NCBI GenBank assembly: GCA_947374485.1
Contig: CANCCF010000004.1
Location: 1 to 64,000, forward strand
Reading direction: 5' to 3'
DNA: 64,000 nucleotides
DNA from: Comamonadaceae bacterium
GTDB lineage: Bacteria; Pseudomonadota; Gammaproteobacteria; Burkholderiales; Burkholderiaceae_C
In this document: one piece after another, positions 17,985 to 26,685 of the stretch
How the letters are laid out: every line of letters begins with the position of its first letter
How positions within the stretch are numbered: position 1 is the stretch's first letter
Made by a program: the position numbers and the translations under genes
Notes under the pieces: model-generated
The model's database searches: none
Told to the model about the DNA's origin: nothing
The model's input: the letters and a program-made list of their open reading frames with translations, nothing else

Positions 17985-18338
17985 TTATCCCATGGGCTTG
18001 ACTTCCATCACCTGAATGGAAGCGCTCGGGATTTGCAGGTGCGGATGGCTTTGGTAGGCCTCTGCCACGGCTTCGTGCGAGGCACCCTGCGCCATCGAAA
18101 CCAAAACAATGTCGTTGCGCGTATCGGAAACGGTGGCGGCCACCACGTTCTTGGTCTTGCCGCCAACTTCGGTGCTCAGAATCATGTCAGCGTGGGCCGC
18201 GCTCCATGCAGCCCAGTCCTGCATCATCTTTTTTTCTGACGCTTCTCTTTGCTGCGGATCGGTCTTTTGCCATTCCGCCATGGTGGCCAGGGGAATAGAG
18301 AAGAAAACCATGAACTTCTTTGCAACAGGATCTGACAT
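17985..18338 (-). CDS. Small YCII-like hypothetical protein
   Basis: A 117-residue soluble protein starting MSDPVAKKFMVFFSIPLATM. AAGGAG precedes the ATG. The fold pattern (beta-rich N-terminus, helical WQKTDPQQREASEKKMM and a C-terminal SHPHLQIPSASIQVMEVKP segment) resembles the YCII/DGPF dimeric alpha-beta barrel proteins. I cannot assign a reaction. It stands alone, convergent to the orphan sbp gene. Confidence 0.75.
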   Translation of the reverse strand: MSDPVAKKFMVFFSIPLATMAEWQKTDPQQREASEKKMMQDWAAWSAAHADMILSTEVGGKTKNVVAATVSDTRNDIVLVSMAQGASHEAVAEAYQSHPHLQIPSASIQVMEVKPMG

Positions 18339-18537
18339 CACGTGCTCCTTGTAGTTTCCGGGTGGGTCGTGCTGAACGCCGTGCGGATGTTGCACCATTT
18401 TTTGACGCTGCGGCGCCGCTGAAAGACCCTAGTCCCCTAGTCAATCATCCTGATTGCCGGGCCGCTGCCCGTGGCCTAAATTGCAAAGCTTCCAGTCAAG
18501 CAAAAACAACGTCCCACAGAAGACAAGGAGACAGGCC

Positions 18538-19110
18538 ATGAGCACTTCCGTAGCCATTCACCCCGCCATCGACGCGGGCATCAAGCCCGCCACCCCCGGT
18601 TTTGGCGGGGGCACCTTGCACTGCAAGTGCGCCACCGACCAGGTGGAGGTGCGCATCAGCGCGCAGACCGCGCACAACCATGCCTGCGGCTGCACCAAGT
18701 GCTGGAAACCCAAGGGCGCGCTGTTTGCGCAGGTGGCGGTGGTGTCACGCGACAAGGTGCAGGTCACCGCCCACCCGGAAAAGCTCAAGGTGGTGGACAG
18801 CAGTGCCACCATCCAGCGCTACGCCTGCACCGGCTGTGGCGTGCACATGTTTGGTCGCATTGAAAACAAGAACCACGCTTTTTATGGCCTGGACTTTGTG
18901 CACACCGAGCTGTCGGACGCCAGCGGCTGGGCGCCGCCCGAATTCGCCGCCTTCGTGTCGTCCATCATCGAGTCCGGTGCCGACCCCGCCAACATGCCCG
19001 CCGTGCGCGCGCGCCTCAAAGCGCTGGGCCTGGAGCCCTACGACTGCCTGTCGCCCGCGCTCATGGACTTCATTGCCACCCACACCGCCAAGCAAAAGGC
19101 CACGGCCTGA
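18538..19110 (+). CDS. gfa: S-(hydroxymethyl)glutathione synthase (glutathione-dependent formaldehyde-activating enzyme)
   Basis: A 190-residue zinc enzyme that speeds formation of S-hydroxymethylglutathione from formaldehyde and glutathione. The cysteine pairs CKC near residue 30, CGCTKC near 54 and CTGCG near 100 are the zinc ligands of the family. The length matches Paracoccus Gfa. AAGGAG lies 7 bases before the ATG. It faces the S-formylglutathione hydrolase gene tail to tail with 17 bp between them, so the two detoxification steps are encoded together although on opposite strands. The middle enzyme (class III alcohol dehydrogenase) is not in this window. Confidence 0.93.
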   Translation: MSTSVAIHPAIDAGIKPATPGFGGGTLHCKCATDQVEVRISAQTAHNHACGCTKCWKPKGALFAQVAVVSRDKVQVTAHPEKLKVVDSSATIQRYACTGCGVHMFGRIENKNHAFYGLDFVHTELSDASGWAPPEFAAFVSSIIESGADPANMPAVRARLKALGLEPYDCLSPALMDFIATHTAKQKATA

Positions 19111-19127
19111 ATGGCGTTTCAAACGGG

Positions 19128-19997
19128 TTAGGTGGACAGGTTCTGCGCGTGAAAGCGCAGATGGCTCTCAATGAAACTGGCAATGAAAAAATAGCTGTGG
19201 TCGTAGCCTGCGCGCATGCGCAGGTCCAGCGCCACACCGGCTTGTTGGCAGGCTTGCTGCAAGAGCTCGGGTTTTAATTGGGTTTGCAGGAATTGGTCGC
19301 TTCCGCCCTGGTCCACCAGCAGGGTCGGGCCCTTCCAGCCCCGGCTCGCTATCAAGGCGCAGGCATCGTAGTCTTTCCATGTTTCCTGGTCCGGCCCCAG
19401 ATAACCCGCCAACGCCTTCTGCCCCCAGGGGCAGTGTAGGGGCGACACAATGGGCGCAAAGGCGGACACCGAGCGGTACAGCGCCGGGTTGCGCAGCGCC
19501 AGCACCAGCGCGCCGTGGCCGCCCATGGAGTGGCCGAAGATGCCGCAACGCTTGGGGTCCACCGCAAAGTGTGCCGCAATGACCTCGGGCAGCTCCCGCG
19601 TCACATAGCTGTCCATACGAAAGTTCTGCGCCCAAGGGGCCTGTGTGGCATCCACATAAAAACCCGCGCCCAGGCCAAAGTCGTAGCTCTCGGCCATGCC
19701 GGGAATGTCCAGCCCGCGCGGGCTGGTGTCGGGTGTGACGATGGCCACGCCGAGCTCGGCCGCCACCCGCTGCGCCCCGGCCTTGATGACAAAATTTTCT
19801 TCCGTGCAGGTCAGGCCCGAGAGCCAGTACAGCACCGGCACCGGGCCCGCCTGGGCCTGTGGCGGCAGGTACACGCCAAAGCGCATGGTGGTGCCGGTCT
19901 GCTCGGACACATGGCTGTAGACACCCTGTGTGCCCTCAAAGCACAGGTTCTGGCTGATGGTGGTGAGGGCGGATGGGGTGGAAGCGGTGGTGTGCAT
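19128..19997 (-). CDS. fghA: S-formylglutathione hydrolase
   Basis: A 289-residue alpha/beta hydrolase (esterase D family) that releases formate and glutathione in formaldehyde detoxification. The nucleophile is S157 in GHSMGG, the acid lies in DQGGSDQF and the His in YDHSYFF. The oxyanion segment WLSGLTCTEENF and TPDTSPRG are family hallmarks. It belongs with the convergent gfa gene. Confidence 0.95.
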   Translation of the reverse strand: MHTTASTPSALTTISQNLCFEGTQGVYSHVSEQTGTTMRFGVYLPPQAQAGPVPVLYWLSGLTCTEENFVIKAGAQRVAAELGVAIVTPDTSPRGLDIPGMAESYDFGLGAGFYVDATQAPWAQNFRMDSYVTRELPEVIAAHFAVDPKRCGIFGHSMGGHGALVLALRNPALYRSVSAFAPIVSPLHCPWGQKALAGYLGPDQETWKDYDACALIASRGWKGPTLLVDQGGSDQFLQTQLKPELLQQACQQAGVALDLRMRAGYDHSYFFIASFIESHLRFHAQNLST

Positions 19998-20151
19998 AGG
20001 TCGCCCATGCTAAACCTTGCGCAGGCCCGAAACCTACTGGGGTGTTTATGCAGGGGGATGCGCAAAGTACCTGGGCTCCAGGCACCATTGAATGTTTGCA
20101 AGCAGACATTTCAAACCTGGCCCAAGGTGCAACGTGGGAGATTCAGGCGAC

Positions 20152-20856
20152 ATGTCCACCACTACACCACCGCCATCCCACCCCGGCCCCAGCCTGCAGA
20201 CCCCGCCCGCGGAGCCCACCGTCTTTGTGGTGGACGACAACGTGGCCCTGGCGCGCAGCCTGTGCTGGCTCATCGAATCGGTGCAACTCAGGGCAGAAAG
20301 CTTTGCCTCGGCCCAGGCCTTTCTGGACCAGTTTGATGCCGCGCGCCCGGGCTGCCTGCTGCTCGATGTGCGCATGCCCGGCATGAGCGGGCTGGACCTG
20401 CAGCAGCGGCTGGCGGCACGCACCACGACCGGGCCGCAGCTGCCCATTCTCTTCCTCAGCGGCCATGGCGACATCCGTATGGCCCTGCGCGCGCTCAGGG
20501 CCGGTGCGTTTGACTTCATTGAAAAGCCTTTCCATGAGCAGGAGCTGCTGGACAGCATCCACTACGCGCTATGCGCCGATGCGGCCAGGCGCGGCCAGCA
20601 CCGGGAGCGTGCAGTGCGCCAGGCATTGCTGGAGCGCCTGACCCAACGCGAGCGCGAGGTGCTGGAGTGCATCGTGCAGGGCCTGTCCAACAAAGCCATT
20701 GCCAAGGCCTTGGGCCTGAGCGCCAAAACCGTGGAAGTGCACCGCGCCAGCCTGATGGCCAAGCTGGGCGCGCATTCGGTGGCCGCTCTGGTGCGCCTGG
20801 CCCTGCAAAGCGAGGCCGACAGGTCGCATACCGGCGCGGGATGGTCGCCAGGCTGA
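20152..20856 (+). CDS. FixJ/NarL-type response regulator
   Basis: A 234-residue two-component regulator. The receiver domain (about 22-140) has acidic DD at 28-29, phospho-acceptor D72 in LLLDVRMPGMSG and Lys in FIEKPF. A C-terminal LuxR helix-turn-helix (about 165-225, LTQREREVLECIVQGLSNKAIAKALG split across helices) binds DNA. No histidine kinase is adjacent, so it is an orphan by location. The following split YeeE/YedE genes, 72 bp downstream on the same strand, are candidate targets. Confidence 0.92.
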   Translation: MSTTTPPPSHPGPSLQTPPAEPTVFVVDDNVALARSLCWLIESVQLRAESFASAQAFLDQFDAARPGCLLLDVRMPGMSGLDLQQRLAARTTTGPQLPILFLSGHGDIRMALRALRAGAFDFIEKPFHEQELLDSIHYALCADAARRGQHRERAVRQALLERLTQREREVLECIVQGLSNKAIAKALGLSAKTVEVHRASLMAKLGAHSVAALVRLALQSEADRSHTGAGWSPG

Positions 20857-20928
20857 AGGCGAGCCCGGATGCTGGCGGTATCCTATGCGGTGTTGAAATA
20901 CCGCCTCAGACCAGCAAGCCTTTTTTGC

Positions 20929-21357
20929 ATGACCACTTTCACCCCGCTTCACGCCCTGTTGGGCGGCCTGCTGATTGGCATGGCGGCCACGCTGCTGCTC
21001 TGGCTCAACGGCCGCATTGCCGGGGTCACCGGCATGCTCGTCGGCCTCCTGGTTCAACCCTCCGCCAGCCAGGCCTGGCGTTTGTTGTTCCTGCTGGGTC
21101 TGGTGGCCGGCACTGCCGCTTACAGCCTGTGGGGCGAGGCCACGCCGGTGCGCCAGGGTTTTCCGGTGCCGCTGCTGGTGCTGGGCGGCCTGTTGACGGG
21201 CTACGGCACAGCGCAAGCCAATGGCTGCACCAGCGGCCATGGCGTCTGTGGCCTCGCGCGCTTTTCAGTGCGTTCACTGGTGGCCACCGCCACCTTCCTG
21301 GCTGTAGCCCTGTGCACCACCTGGCTGGTGCGCCATGTGGGGGGCATCGCCGCATGA
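20929..21357 (+). CDS. YeeE/YedE-family membrane protein, N-terminal-type half
   Basis: A 142-residue inner-membrane protein with four to five hydrophobic helices. The conserved segment NGCTSGHGVCGLARFSVRS near residues 98-116 holds the Gly-Cys motif seen in YeeE/YedE sulfur-compound (thiosulfate-type) transporters. It is a half-length protein. Its stop overlaps the start of the second half (ATGA), so the two probably form one transporter. The bulk substrate is inferred from the family only. Confidence 0.85.
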   Translation: MTTFTPLHALLGGLLIGMAATLLLWLNGRIAGVTGMLVGLLVQPSASQAWRLLFLLGLVAGTAAYSLWGEATPVRQGFPVPLLVLGGLLTGYGTAQANGCTSGHGVCGLARFSVRSLVATATFLAVALCTTWLVRHVGGIAA

Positions 21358-21797
21358 ACCGCGCAGCCCTGCGCCATCTGGCGGCGCTGGCCAGTGGGGC
21401 GGTGTTTGGCCTGGGCCTGTCGCTGGCGCAAATGACCAACCCCGACAAGGTGCTGAACTTTCTGGACCTGGCAGGCAAATGGGACCCGAGCCTGCTGCTG
21501 GTGCTGGGCGGTGCGGTGGTGCTGACGGCCCTGGGTTACCGTCTGGTCATGAAACGCCGCACGCCGCTGTGGGACAGCCAATTCCACCTGCCGCTGGCCC
21601 GTTCGGTCAGCCGTCCACTGCTCATCGGCTCGGCCCTGTTTGGCATGGGCTGGGGGCTGGCCGGTTACTGCCCGGGCCCGGCCATTGCATCGCTGGGCTT
21701 TGGCAATCCGGAGGCCCTGTGGGTGCTGCCCGCCATCGCGGCCGGTGCCGCCCTGCAACGCTGGAGCCACGCCCGCCCAAGCGCAGACATTGACTGA
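21354..21797 (+). CDS. YeeE/YedE-family (DUF6691) membrane protein, second half
   Basis: A 147-residue membrane protein coupled to the preceding gene by a four-base overlap. It carries the second characteristic cysteine segment, GLAGYCPGPAIASLGFG, near residues 95-113, plus LSLAQMTNPDKVLNFLDLAG typical of DUF6691. In E. coli-type YeeE both halves are fused. Here they are separate. Probably a sulfur-compound channel. Confidence 0.85.
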   Translation: MNRAALRHLAALASGAVFGLGLSLAQMTNPDKVLNFLDLAGKWDPSLLLVLGGAVVLTALGYRLVMKRRTPLWDSQFHLPLARSVSRPLLIGSALFGMGWGLAGYCPGPAIASLGFGNPEALWVLPAIAAGAALQRWSHARPSADID

Positions 21798-21815
21798 CCT
21801 TTAACTACCCATCCT

Positions 21816-22769
21816 ATGCAAGAAGACCGCGCGCAAGACACCGAAATCGAATGGCCCACCTGGCTGGTGGGCCTGGCCGTTTGGAGCAGCTGGTTCTTGC
21901 TGGTGGGCAGTTACGGCAGCATCCCGCCCTGGGTATCCACCGGCCTCTTGATCGTGCTGCTGGCCTGGTACATGAGCTTCCAGCACGAGCTCACCCATGG
22001 CCACCCCACGCGCAACGAAACGATCAACCGCCTCGTCGGCCTGCCGCCGCTCTCCATCTGGTACCCCTTTGACACCTACAAGGCAGACCACCTCAAGCAC
22101 CACGACGACGCGCACCTGACCGAGCCCGGTGTGGACACCGAGAGCAACTACATCACCCCGGAGCAGGCCGCTGGCATGGGCACGGTGGCCCTGTGGCTGT
22201 ACAAGAGCCAGCGCACCGTGCTGGGCCGCCTGCTCATAGGCCCGGCCATCGTCATCGTGAGCCTGGGCACGCGCATCGTGCGCGGCATGCGGGCGGGCGA
22301 CTGGGCGCAGTTCCGGGTCTGGGCCGTGCACCTGCCGCTGGTGGCCCTGCTGCTGTGGACCATGGAGCGCTACACCAGCCTGTCGGCCTGGCACTACTGC
22401 TTTGGCATGGCCTACCCGGCCCTGGGCGTGGCCATGCTGCGCTCGCTCTACGAGCACCGCCCGGGCACACTGCCCGCGCACCGCACCGTCATCAACGAGG
22501 CGGCCGCCCCCTGGCGCCTGCTCTACCTGAACAACAACTACCACGTGGTGCACCACGCCTACCCGCAACTGCCCTGGTACCAGATTCCCGGGCGCTACGC
22601 CGCCGACCGCGCGGCCTGGAAAGCGGGCAATGGCGGCTTTGTGCTGCCGGGCTACGTCTACCTGATTCGCCACTTTGCCTGGCGCACCGTGGACAACCCG
22701 GTGCTGGCCGCCCCGGCCACCGCGCCACAGCGCGTGCCCAAGCCCGCACACGCAGCGGCCAAGCCCTGA
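21816..22769 (+). CDS. Membrane fatty acid desaturase family protein
   Basis: A 317-residue di-iron membrane oxidase. Three histidine boxes are present: HELTHGH (57-63), HLKHHDDAH (92-100) and HVVHHAYP (243-250). Hydrophobic helices flank them. This set is typical of the desaturase/hydroxylase superfamily (fatty acids, alkanes, carotenoids); the substrate is unknown. It starts 18 bp after the YeeE pair and ends 11 bp before a PhnD-like gene, so the four genes probably form one operon. Confidence 0.9.
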   Translation: MQEDRAQDTEIEWPTWLVGLAVWSSWFLLVGSYGSIPPWVSTGLLIVLLAWYMSFQHELTHGHPTRNETINRLVGLPPLSIWYPFDTYKADHLKHHDDAHLTEPGVDTESNYITPEQAAGMGTVALWLYKSQRTVLGRLLIGPAIVIVSLGTRIVRGMRAGDWAQFRVWAVHLPLVALLLWTMERYTSLSAWHYCFGMAYPALGVAMLRSLYEHRPGTLPAHRTVINEAAAPWRLLYLNNNYHVVHHAYPQLPWYQIPGRYAADRAAWKAGNGGFVLPGYVYLIRHFAWRTVDNPVLAAPATAPQRVPKPAHAAAKP

Positions 22770-22780
22770 AGGCGCGCGCC

Positions 22781-23587
22781 ATGCAGGCCGCGCTGCCCAT
22801 GTACTTTCCGCCGCACGGGGCGCTGCAGGCTTTCTGGGCGGCGCTGGCCGAACACTTGCGCGCCGACCCGCAGGTGTCTGCCCTGGACATCCCCCAAGTG
22901 CTCAGCCACGGCGGCGACTGCCATGTGCAGTGGCTTGAGAGTGACTTGCTGCTCAGCCAGGCCTGCGGCTACCCGCTGGTAACGCAGCTGGCAGGCAAGG
23001 TGCAGCTGGTGGGCAGCTTCGCCTATCGCGCGCCCGGTGTGAACGGCATCCATTGCCGCAGCCAGCTGATTTGCCGCGCCAGCGACCCGCGCGCATCTTT
23101 GAAAGCCTTTGCGGGCGGCACGCTGGCCTTCAACGACACCATCTCGCAGTCCGGCTACAACGCCCTGCGCCACCTGGTGGCCCAAACGACCAGCGCACCC
23201 CGCCCCTTTTTTGCCGCCACAGTGATGACGGGTGCGCACTACCGCTCGATCGACGCGGTGCACACGGGCCAGGCCGACCTGGCCGCTGTGGACGCCGTCA
23301 GCTGGGCGCTGTGGCTGCAGCACAACCCGGCACTGGCCAGCGGGCTGCGGGTGTTTGGCCAGACCGAAGCCTACCCGGGCCTGCCGCTCATCACCGCGCT
23401 GCACACCCCGCCCGTGCTGCTGGCCGCGCTGCGCCGCGCCTTGCACACCCTCGCCACCGATGCGGCCCACGCCGGCGTGCGCGCACCGCTGTTGATCAGC
23501 GGCTTTGAGGCCACCACGCTGGCCGATTACCAGCGCTGCCTGGACATGCAGGTGCAGGCCTTTGCAACAGGCCTGCACAGCCTCTGA
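22781..23587 (+). CDS. PhnD/SsuA/transferrin-like substrate-binding protein without signal peptide
   Basis: A 268-residue protein of the phosphonate-binding PhnD type. Motifs include LVGSFAYRAPGVNG, ASLKAFAGGTLAFNDTISQSG, ATVMTGAHYRSIDAVHTGQADLAAVDAVSW and TEAYPGLPLI, which mark the two-lobe ligand site. No export signal is visible at either possible start (22781 or 22799), so it may act in the cytoplasm as a sensor or enzyme accessory. No permease or ATPase lies nearby. It follows the desaturase by 11 bp. Confidence 0.8.
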   Translation: MQAALPMYFPPHGALQAFWAALAEHLRADPQVSALDIPQVLSHGGDCHVQWLESDLLLSQACGYPLVTQLAGKVQLVGSFAYRAPGVNGIHCRSQLICRASDPRASLKAFAGGTLAFNDTISQSGYNALRHLVAQTTSAPRPFFAATVMTGAHYRSIDAVHTGQADLAAVDAVSWALWLQHNPALASGLRVFGQTEAYPGLPLITALHTPPVLLAALRRALHTLATDAAHAGVRAPLLISGFEATTLADYQRCLDMQVQAFATGLHSL

Positions 23588-23668
23588 TGGCAGGCAGCGC
23601 GCGCTGCCGGATCGGTCGGTAGCGTTCGCCAGGCGCTGAATGGCTCAGGTGCGCCAAGGGCCCGGCTG

Positions 23669-24556
23669 TCAGGCCAGATGGGCCTTGAGGAAGGCCATGG
23701 TGCGTTGCCAGGCCAGTGCGGCGGCAGCGGCGTCAAAGCGCGGCGTAGTGTCGTTGTTGAAACCATGTTGCACACCGGCGTAGGTATAGGCCTCATAGCG
23801 CTTGCCTGCGGCCTTGAGCGCGGCCTCATAGGCGGGCCAGCCTGCGTTCAGGCGCTCGTCGGCTCCGGCGTAGTGGATCAACAGCGGCGCATGGATTTTG
23901 GGCACATCTTGCGCTGGCGGCTGGCCACCATAAAACGGCACAGCCGCGCGCAGCTCGGGCATGGCTGTGGCCAGGTAGTTGGCAATGCCGCCGCCCCAGC
24001 AAAAGCCCACCACGCCCAAATGCCCATTGCCCTCGGCACTGGTCAGCAGGTATTTGCCAGCGGCCAGAAAGTCGGCGCGGGACTTGGCCGGGTCGAGCTT
24101 GGCAAACAGCTCGCGGGCCTTGTCTTCGTCGCCAGGGTAGCCGCCCAGCGGGCTCAGGGCGTCGGGGGCAAAGGCCAGAAAGCCGTCCAGCGCCAGGCGC
24201 CGCGCAATGTCTTCGATGTGCGGATTGAGACCGCGGTTTTCATGCACCACCAGCACCGTGGGCAACTTGGCCGCCGTGCCTGCGGGCCGGGCCAGGTAGC
24301 CGCGCACCGTGCCGCTGCCCTGGGGTGATGCAAACTCCTGGTAGCGGGTCTGGAGGCGCGCATCCGTGGGCGCCACCTGCTGGGCCTGGGCAAACTGCGG
24401 GCTGAGCGCGGCCAGCAAACCCGCAGCGGCTGCAGCGGAACCCGCATAGCGCGTGGCTGCGTCCAGAAAGCCCCGGCGGCTCAGGTCGCCGTGCACATAG
24501 CGGTCAAACAGTTGCAGCACTTCGGGCTGGAAATCCTGGGCGGTCAGTCGGGTCAT
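23669..24556 (-). CDS. Dienelactone hydrolase family protein with Tat signal
   Basis: A 295-residue alpha/beta hydrolase. A twin-arginine signal is seen as SRRGFLDAAT (26-35) and a hydrophobic stretch to about 58, so it is exported folded. The triad is C186 (GFCWGGG), D233 (AGADER) and H264 (VQHGFNND), with E106 in VVHENRGL as in dienelactone hydrolases. The substrate is unknown, as exported members act on varied lactones and esters. It is divergent from the AHSA1-type gene. Confidence 0.92.
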   Translation of the reverse strand: MTRLTAQDFQPEVLQLFDRYVHGDLSRRGFLDAATRYAGSAAAAAGLLAALSPQFAQAQQVAPTDARLQTRYQEFASPQGSGTVRGYLARPAGTAAKLPTVLVVHENRGLNPHIEDIARRLALDGFLAFAPDALSPLGGYPGDEDKARELFAKLDPAKSRADFLAAGKYLLTSAEGNGHLGVVGFCWGGGIANYLATAMPELRAAVPFYGGQPPAQDVPKIHAPLLIHYAGADERLNAGWPAYEAALKAAGKRYEAYTYAGVQHGFNNDTTPRFDAAAAALAWQRTMAFLKAHLA

Positions 24557-24647
24557 GGTGTGGTCTTTCTCATGGGCTGGCGGGGTTGGAGGAAGCTCGT
24601 ACTATCCGGCATGTGCCCTTTTTCAACCCTTTTGCAGGAGACAAGCC

Positions 24648-25094
24648 ATGACGACTGGAACGGTCAATTTGCACCGCGTGCTGCGCGCCCCGCCAGAACG
24701 TGTTTACCGCGCCTTTCTGGATGCCGGAGCGCTGGCCAAGTGGCTGCCACCCTATGGCTTTACCTGCAGCGTGCAGCAGTTCGAGGCCCGCGTGGGCGGC
24801 AGCTTTCGCATGGCCTTCAGCAACTTCGGCAACGGCAGCAGCCACAGCTTTGGCGGCGAGTACCTGGAGCTGGTGCCCTTTGAGCGCATACGCTACTGCG
24901 ACCGCTTTGACGACCCCAACCTGCCCGGTGTGATGCAGGTCACCGTGGAGCTGAAAAAGGTGCTGTGCGGCACCGCCCTCCACGTGGTGCAGGAGGGCAT
25001 ACCGGAGCTGATTCCGGTGGAGATGTGCTACCTGGGCTGGCAGGAATCGCTGCTGCAACTGGCCCAGCTGGTGGAGCCCGAGATTGCGGGTTAG
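24648..25094 (+). CDS. AHSA1/SRPBCC-family protein
   Basis: A 148-residue START-like (Hsp90 activator AHA1-type) small-ligand fold. The family opening LHRVLRAPPERVYRAFLDAGALAKWLPP and the ending LGWQESLLQLAQLVEPE are characteristic. AGGAG precedes the ATG at 24648. These proteins often bind hydrophobic ligands or modulate stress responses. No specific role can be deduced. Confidence 0.88.
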   Translation: MTTGTVNLHRVLRAPPERVYRAFLDAGALAKWLPPYGFTCSVQQFEARVGGSFRMAFSNFGNGSSHSFGGEYLELVPFERIRYCDRFDDPNLPGVMQVTVELKKVLCGTALHVVQEGIPELIPVEMCYLGWQESLLQLAQLVEPEIAG

Positions 25095-25146
25095 GCACTC
25101 AGGCCGGGCGCTCGGATGCGGCGCCTGCGCAGGGCTGCAGCCCGCC

Positions 25147-25524
25147 TCAACAGGCCGGGCGTGCGCGCGCCAGCAGCTTGCCGTGTGGCACGGTGGGCAG
25201 GCGCGAAAACAGGTTGCGGCAGTAGCCCTGGATGGCCAGGCACTTGTTGATCTCGTCCACCGGCAGGGGGCCTGAGACCACCACGATATCGTCGGCACGG
25301 GCCCAGGAGCCCGCCGCGCGCAGGCGCCTGCGTGTGTTGCTGGCCCAGGAGTGGATGCGCTGGGGGCTGCCGTGCTCGTGCAACGCGCCGGTGCTGCGGT
25401 CAAAGGCAATGGCGACGGTGTCGGTTTTGAGGCGCAGGCGGTGCTCGCCGGTGACCTTGCTGGCGGCGCTGGCCAGATCGTACAAATGGTAGTTGCCCTC
25501 TTTGAGCTGGTACTGCAATTCCAT
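25147..25524 (-). CDS. Conserved hypothetical protein
   Basis: A 125-residue soluble basic protein with no recognised domain. It starts MELQYQLKEGNYHLYDLASA after a good GAGGAG site. A conserved-looking middle (HEHGSPQRIHSWASNTRRRLR) is followed by a C-terminus with cysteines (KCLAIQGYCRNLF). It is convergent to the AHSA1-like gene. Coding bias and the ribosome-binding site support it as real. Confidence 0.6.
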   Translation of the reverse strand: MELQYQLKEGNYHLYDLASAASKVTGEHRLRLKTDTVAIAFDRSTGALHEHGSPQRIHSWASNTRRRLRAAGSWARADDIVVVSGPLPVDEINKCLAIQGYCRNLFSRLPTVPHGKLLARARPAC

Positions 25525-25754
25525 GGAATCTCCTCGTTGCAGGCATTGTGTGGGGCTCGCCCGCGCATGAAGGCCTGAACAAGGTGGCCAATCAGGTCCA
25601 GTCGCGGCCTTAGGCGCGCTTCACACTCCTGGGAACCTATTCCCTCGGATCACAACATTTGGTGGCAACTGCACCAGGGATGTTGCAATTGGCCCGGCGC
25701 TTGCGCGCGGTGGCGGGGCTAGCATCGCCTTTCATTCTTTTTGAAAGCGCCACG

Positions 25755-26279
25755 ATGTCTACGCAAACCCCTTTTTTTGGCAAACGTCCCGCTGAATCGC
25801 TCGCACCCCGGCCGAGCCAGGCCCCGGTGCAAAACCCCATTCACCCGCCCGTACAGCACCTGCCCAGCACAGCCGTGCCCGCCCCCAACGGTGCGCCCAC
25901 CAAGGAAGGCGGCAGCAAGCTCACGGTGGGCCCGAACATCAAACTCAAGGGCGTGGAAATCACCGACTGCGACACGCTGGTGGTGGAGGGCACGGTGGAG
26001 GCCACCATGGACTCACGCGTCATGCACATCACCGAAATCGGGGCCTTCAAGGGTTCGGCCGAAATTGACTATGCCGAGATCCACGGCGAATTCAACGGCG
26101 ACCTGACGGTGCGCGACAAGCTGGTGATTTATGCCACCGGGCGCGTGAGCGGCAAGATCCGCTATGGCAAGGTGGTGATTGAAGAAGGCGGCCAGTTGAT
26201 GGGCGACATCCAGTTTGGTGCCACGCAGAAGGCCCGGGAACTGCCACCCGCAAGGGTCGGGGTGCTGACCGCGGCCTGA
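25755..26279 (+). CDS. Bactofilin (polymer-forming cytoskeletal protein)
   Basis: A 174-residue cytoskeletal protein. A proline-rich unstructured N-terminus (1-52) precedes the bactofilin beta-helix (about 55-160), shown by regular short repeats such as VGPNIKLKGVEITDCDTLVVEGTVE, here spaced every 16-18 residues with Gly at turns. Such proteins self-assemble at membranes and help cell shape or polar placement. The ATG at 25755 was chosen over upstream readings because the N-terminus then resembles other bactofilins. Confidence 0.9.
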   Translation: MSTQTPFFGKRPAESLAPRPSQAPVQNPIHPPVQHLPSTAVPAPNGAPTKEGGSKLTVGPNIKLKGVEITDCDTLVVEGTVEATMDSRVMHITEIGAFKGSAEIDYAEIHGEFNGDLTVRDKLVIYATGRVSGKIRYGKVVIEEGGQLMGDIQFGATQKARELPPARVGVLTAA

Positions 26280-26334
26280 AGCCCGGCGCGGCAATGGCGG
26301 CATTTTTCAGGTGGTTTTGGCCACTGCGCGCACA

Positions 26335-26664
26335 ATGTCCGCCATGAACGCTTTCAGCTCCTTTGCCAACCAGACCCTGCGTGGGCTTGCGCGCTTGTTC
26401 ACGCTCGCCCTGCTGGGCACGTTTGTCGCCAGCCTGCTGCTGCTCGGTGTGGCCGTGGCCTTGCTCTCGGTGCTGTGGTCGCTGCTGCGCGGCAAGCGCC
26501 CGGCAATGTTCACCGTGTTCAGCACCTTCCAGCAGGCCTCACGCCAGTTCGGCCAGCGGCGCGCGGGTGCACCGCGGGGAACAGCGGCGTCCGACGCAGG
26601 CGAGGTGGTGGATGTGCAGGCGCATGAAGTGCGCCAGGCCTTGGGCGGTACGCAACAGCGCTAG
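26335..26664 (+). CDS. Small single- or two-helix membrane protein
   Basis: About 109 residues starting MSAMNAFSSFANQTLRG (an alternative ATG is 9 bases later). Residues about 18-45 form a strong hydrophobic segment (LFTLALLGTFVASLLLLGVAV and continuing). The C-terminal half is hydrophilic. It has no recognised family. It follows bactofilin by 55 bp and is convergent to the decayed ABC1-kinase gene. Confidence 0.6.
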   Translation: MSAMNAFSSFANQTLRGLARLFTLALLGTFVASLLLLGVAVALLSVLWSLLRGKRPAMFTVFSTFQQASRQFGQRRAGAPRGTAASDAGEVVDVQAHEVRQALGGTQQR

Positions 26665-26685
26665 CGGCAGGGTCTGCGGCACAGG

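Noticed and set aside
20869..20928. Longer start for the first YeeE/YedE half
   Set aside because: The extra 20 residues are not membrane-like and the family N-terminus begins at the ATG at 20929.
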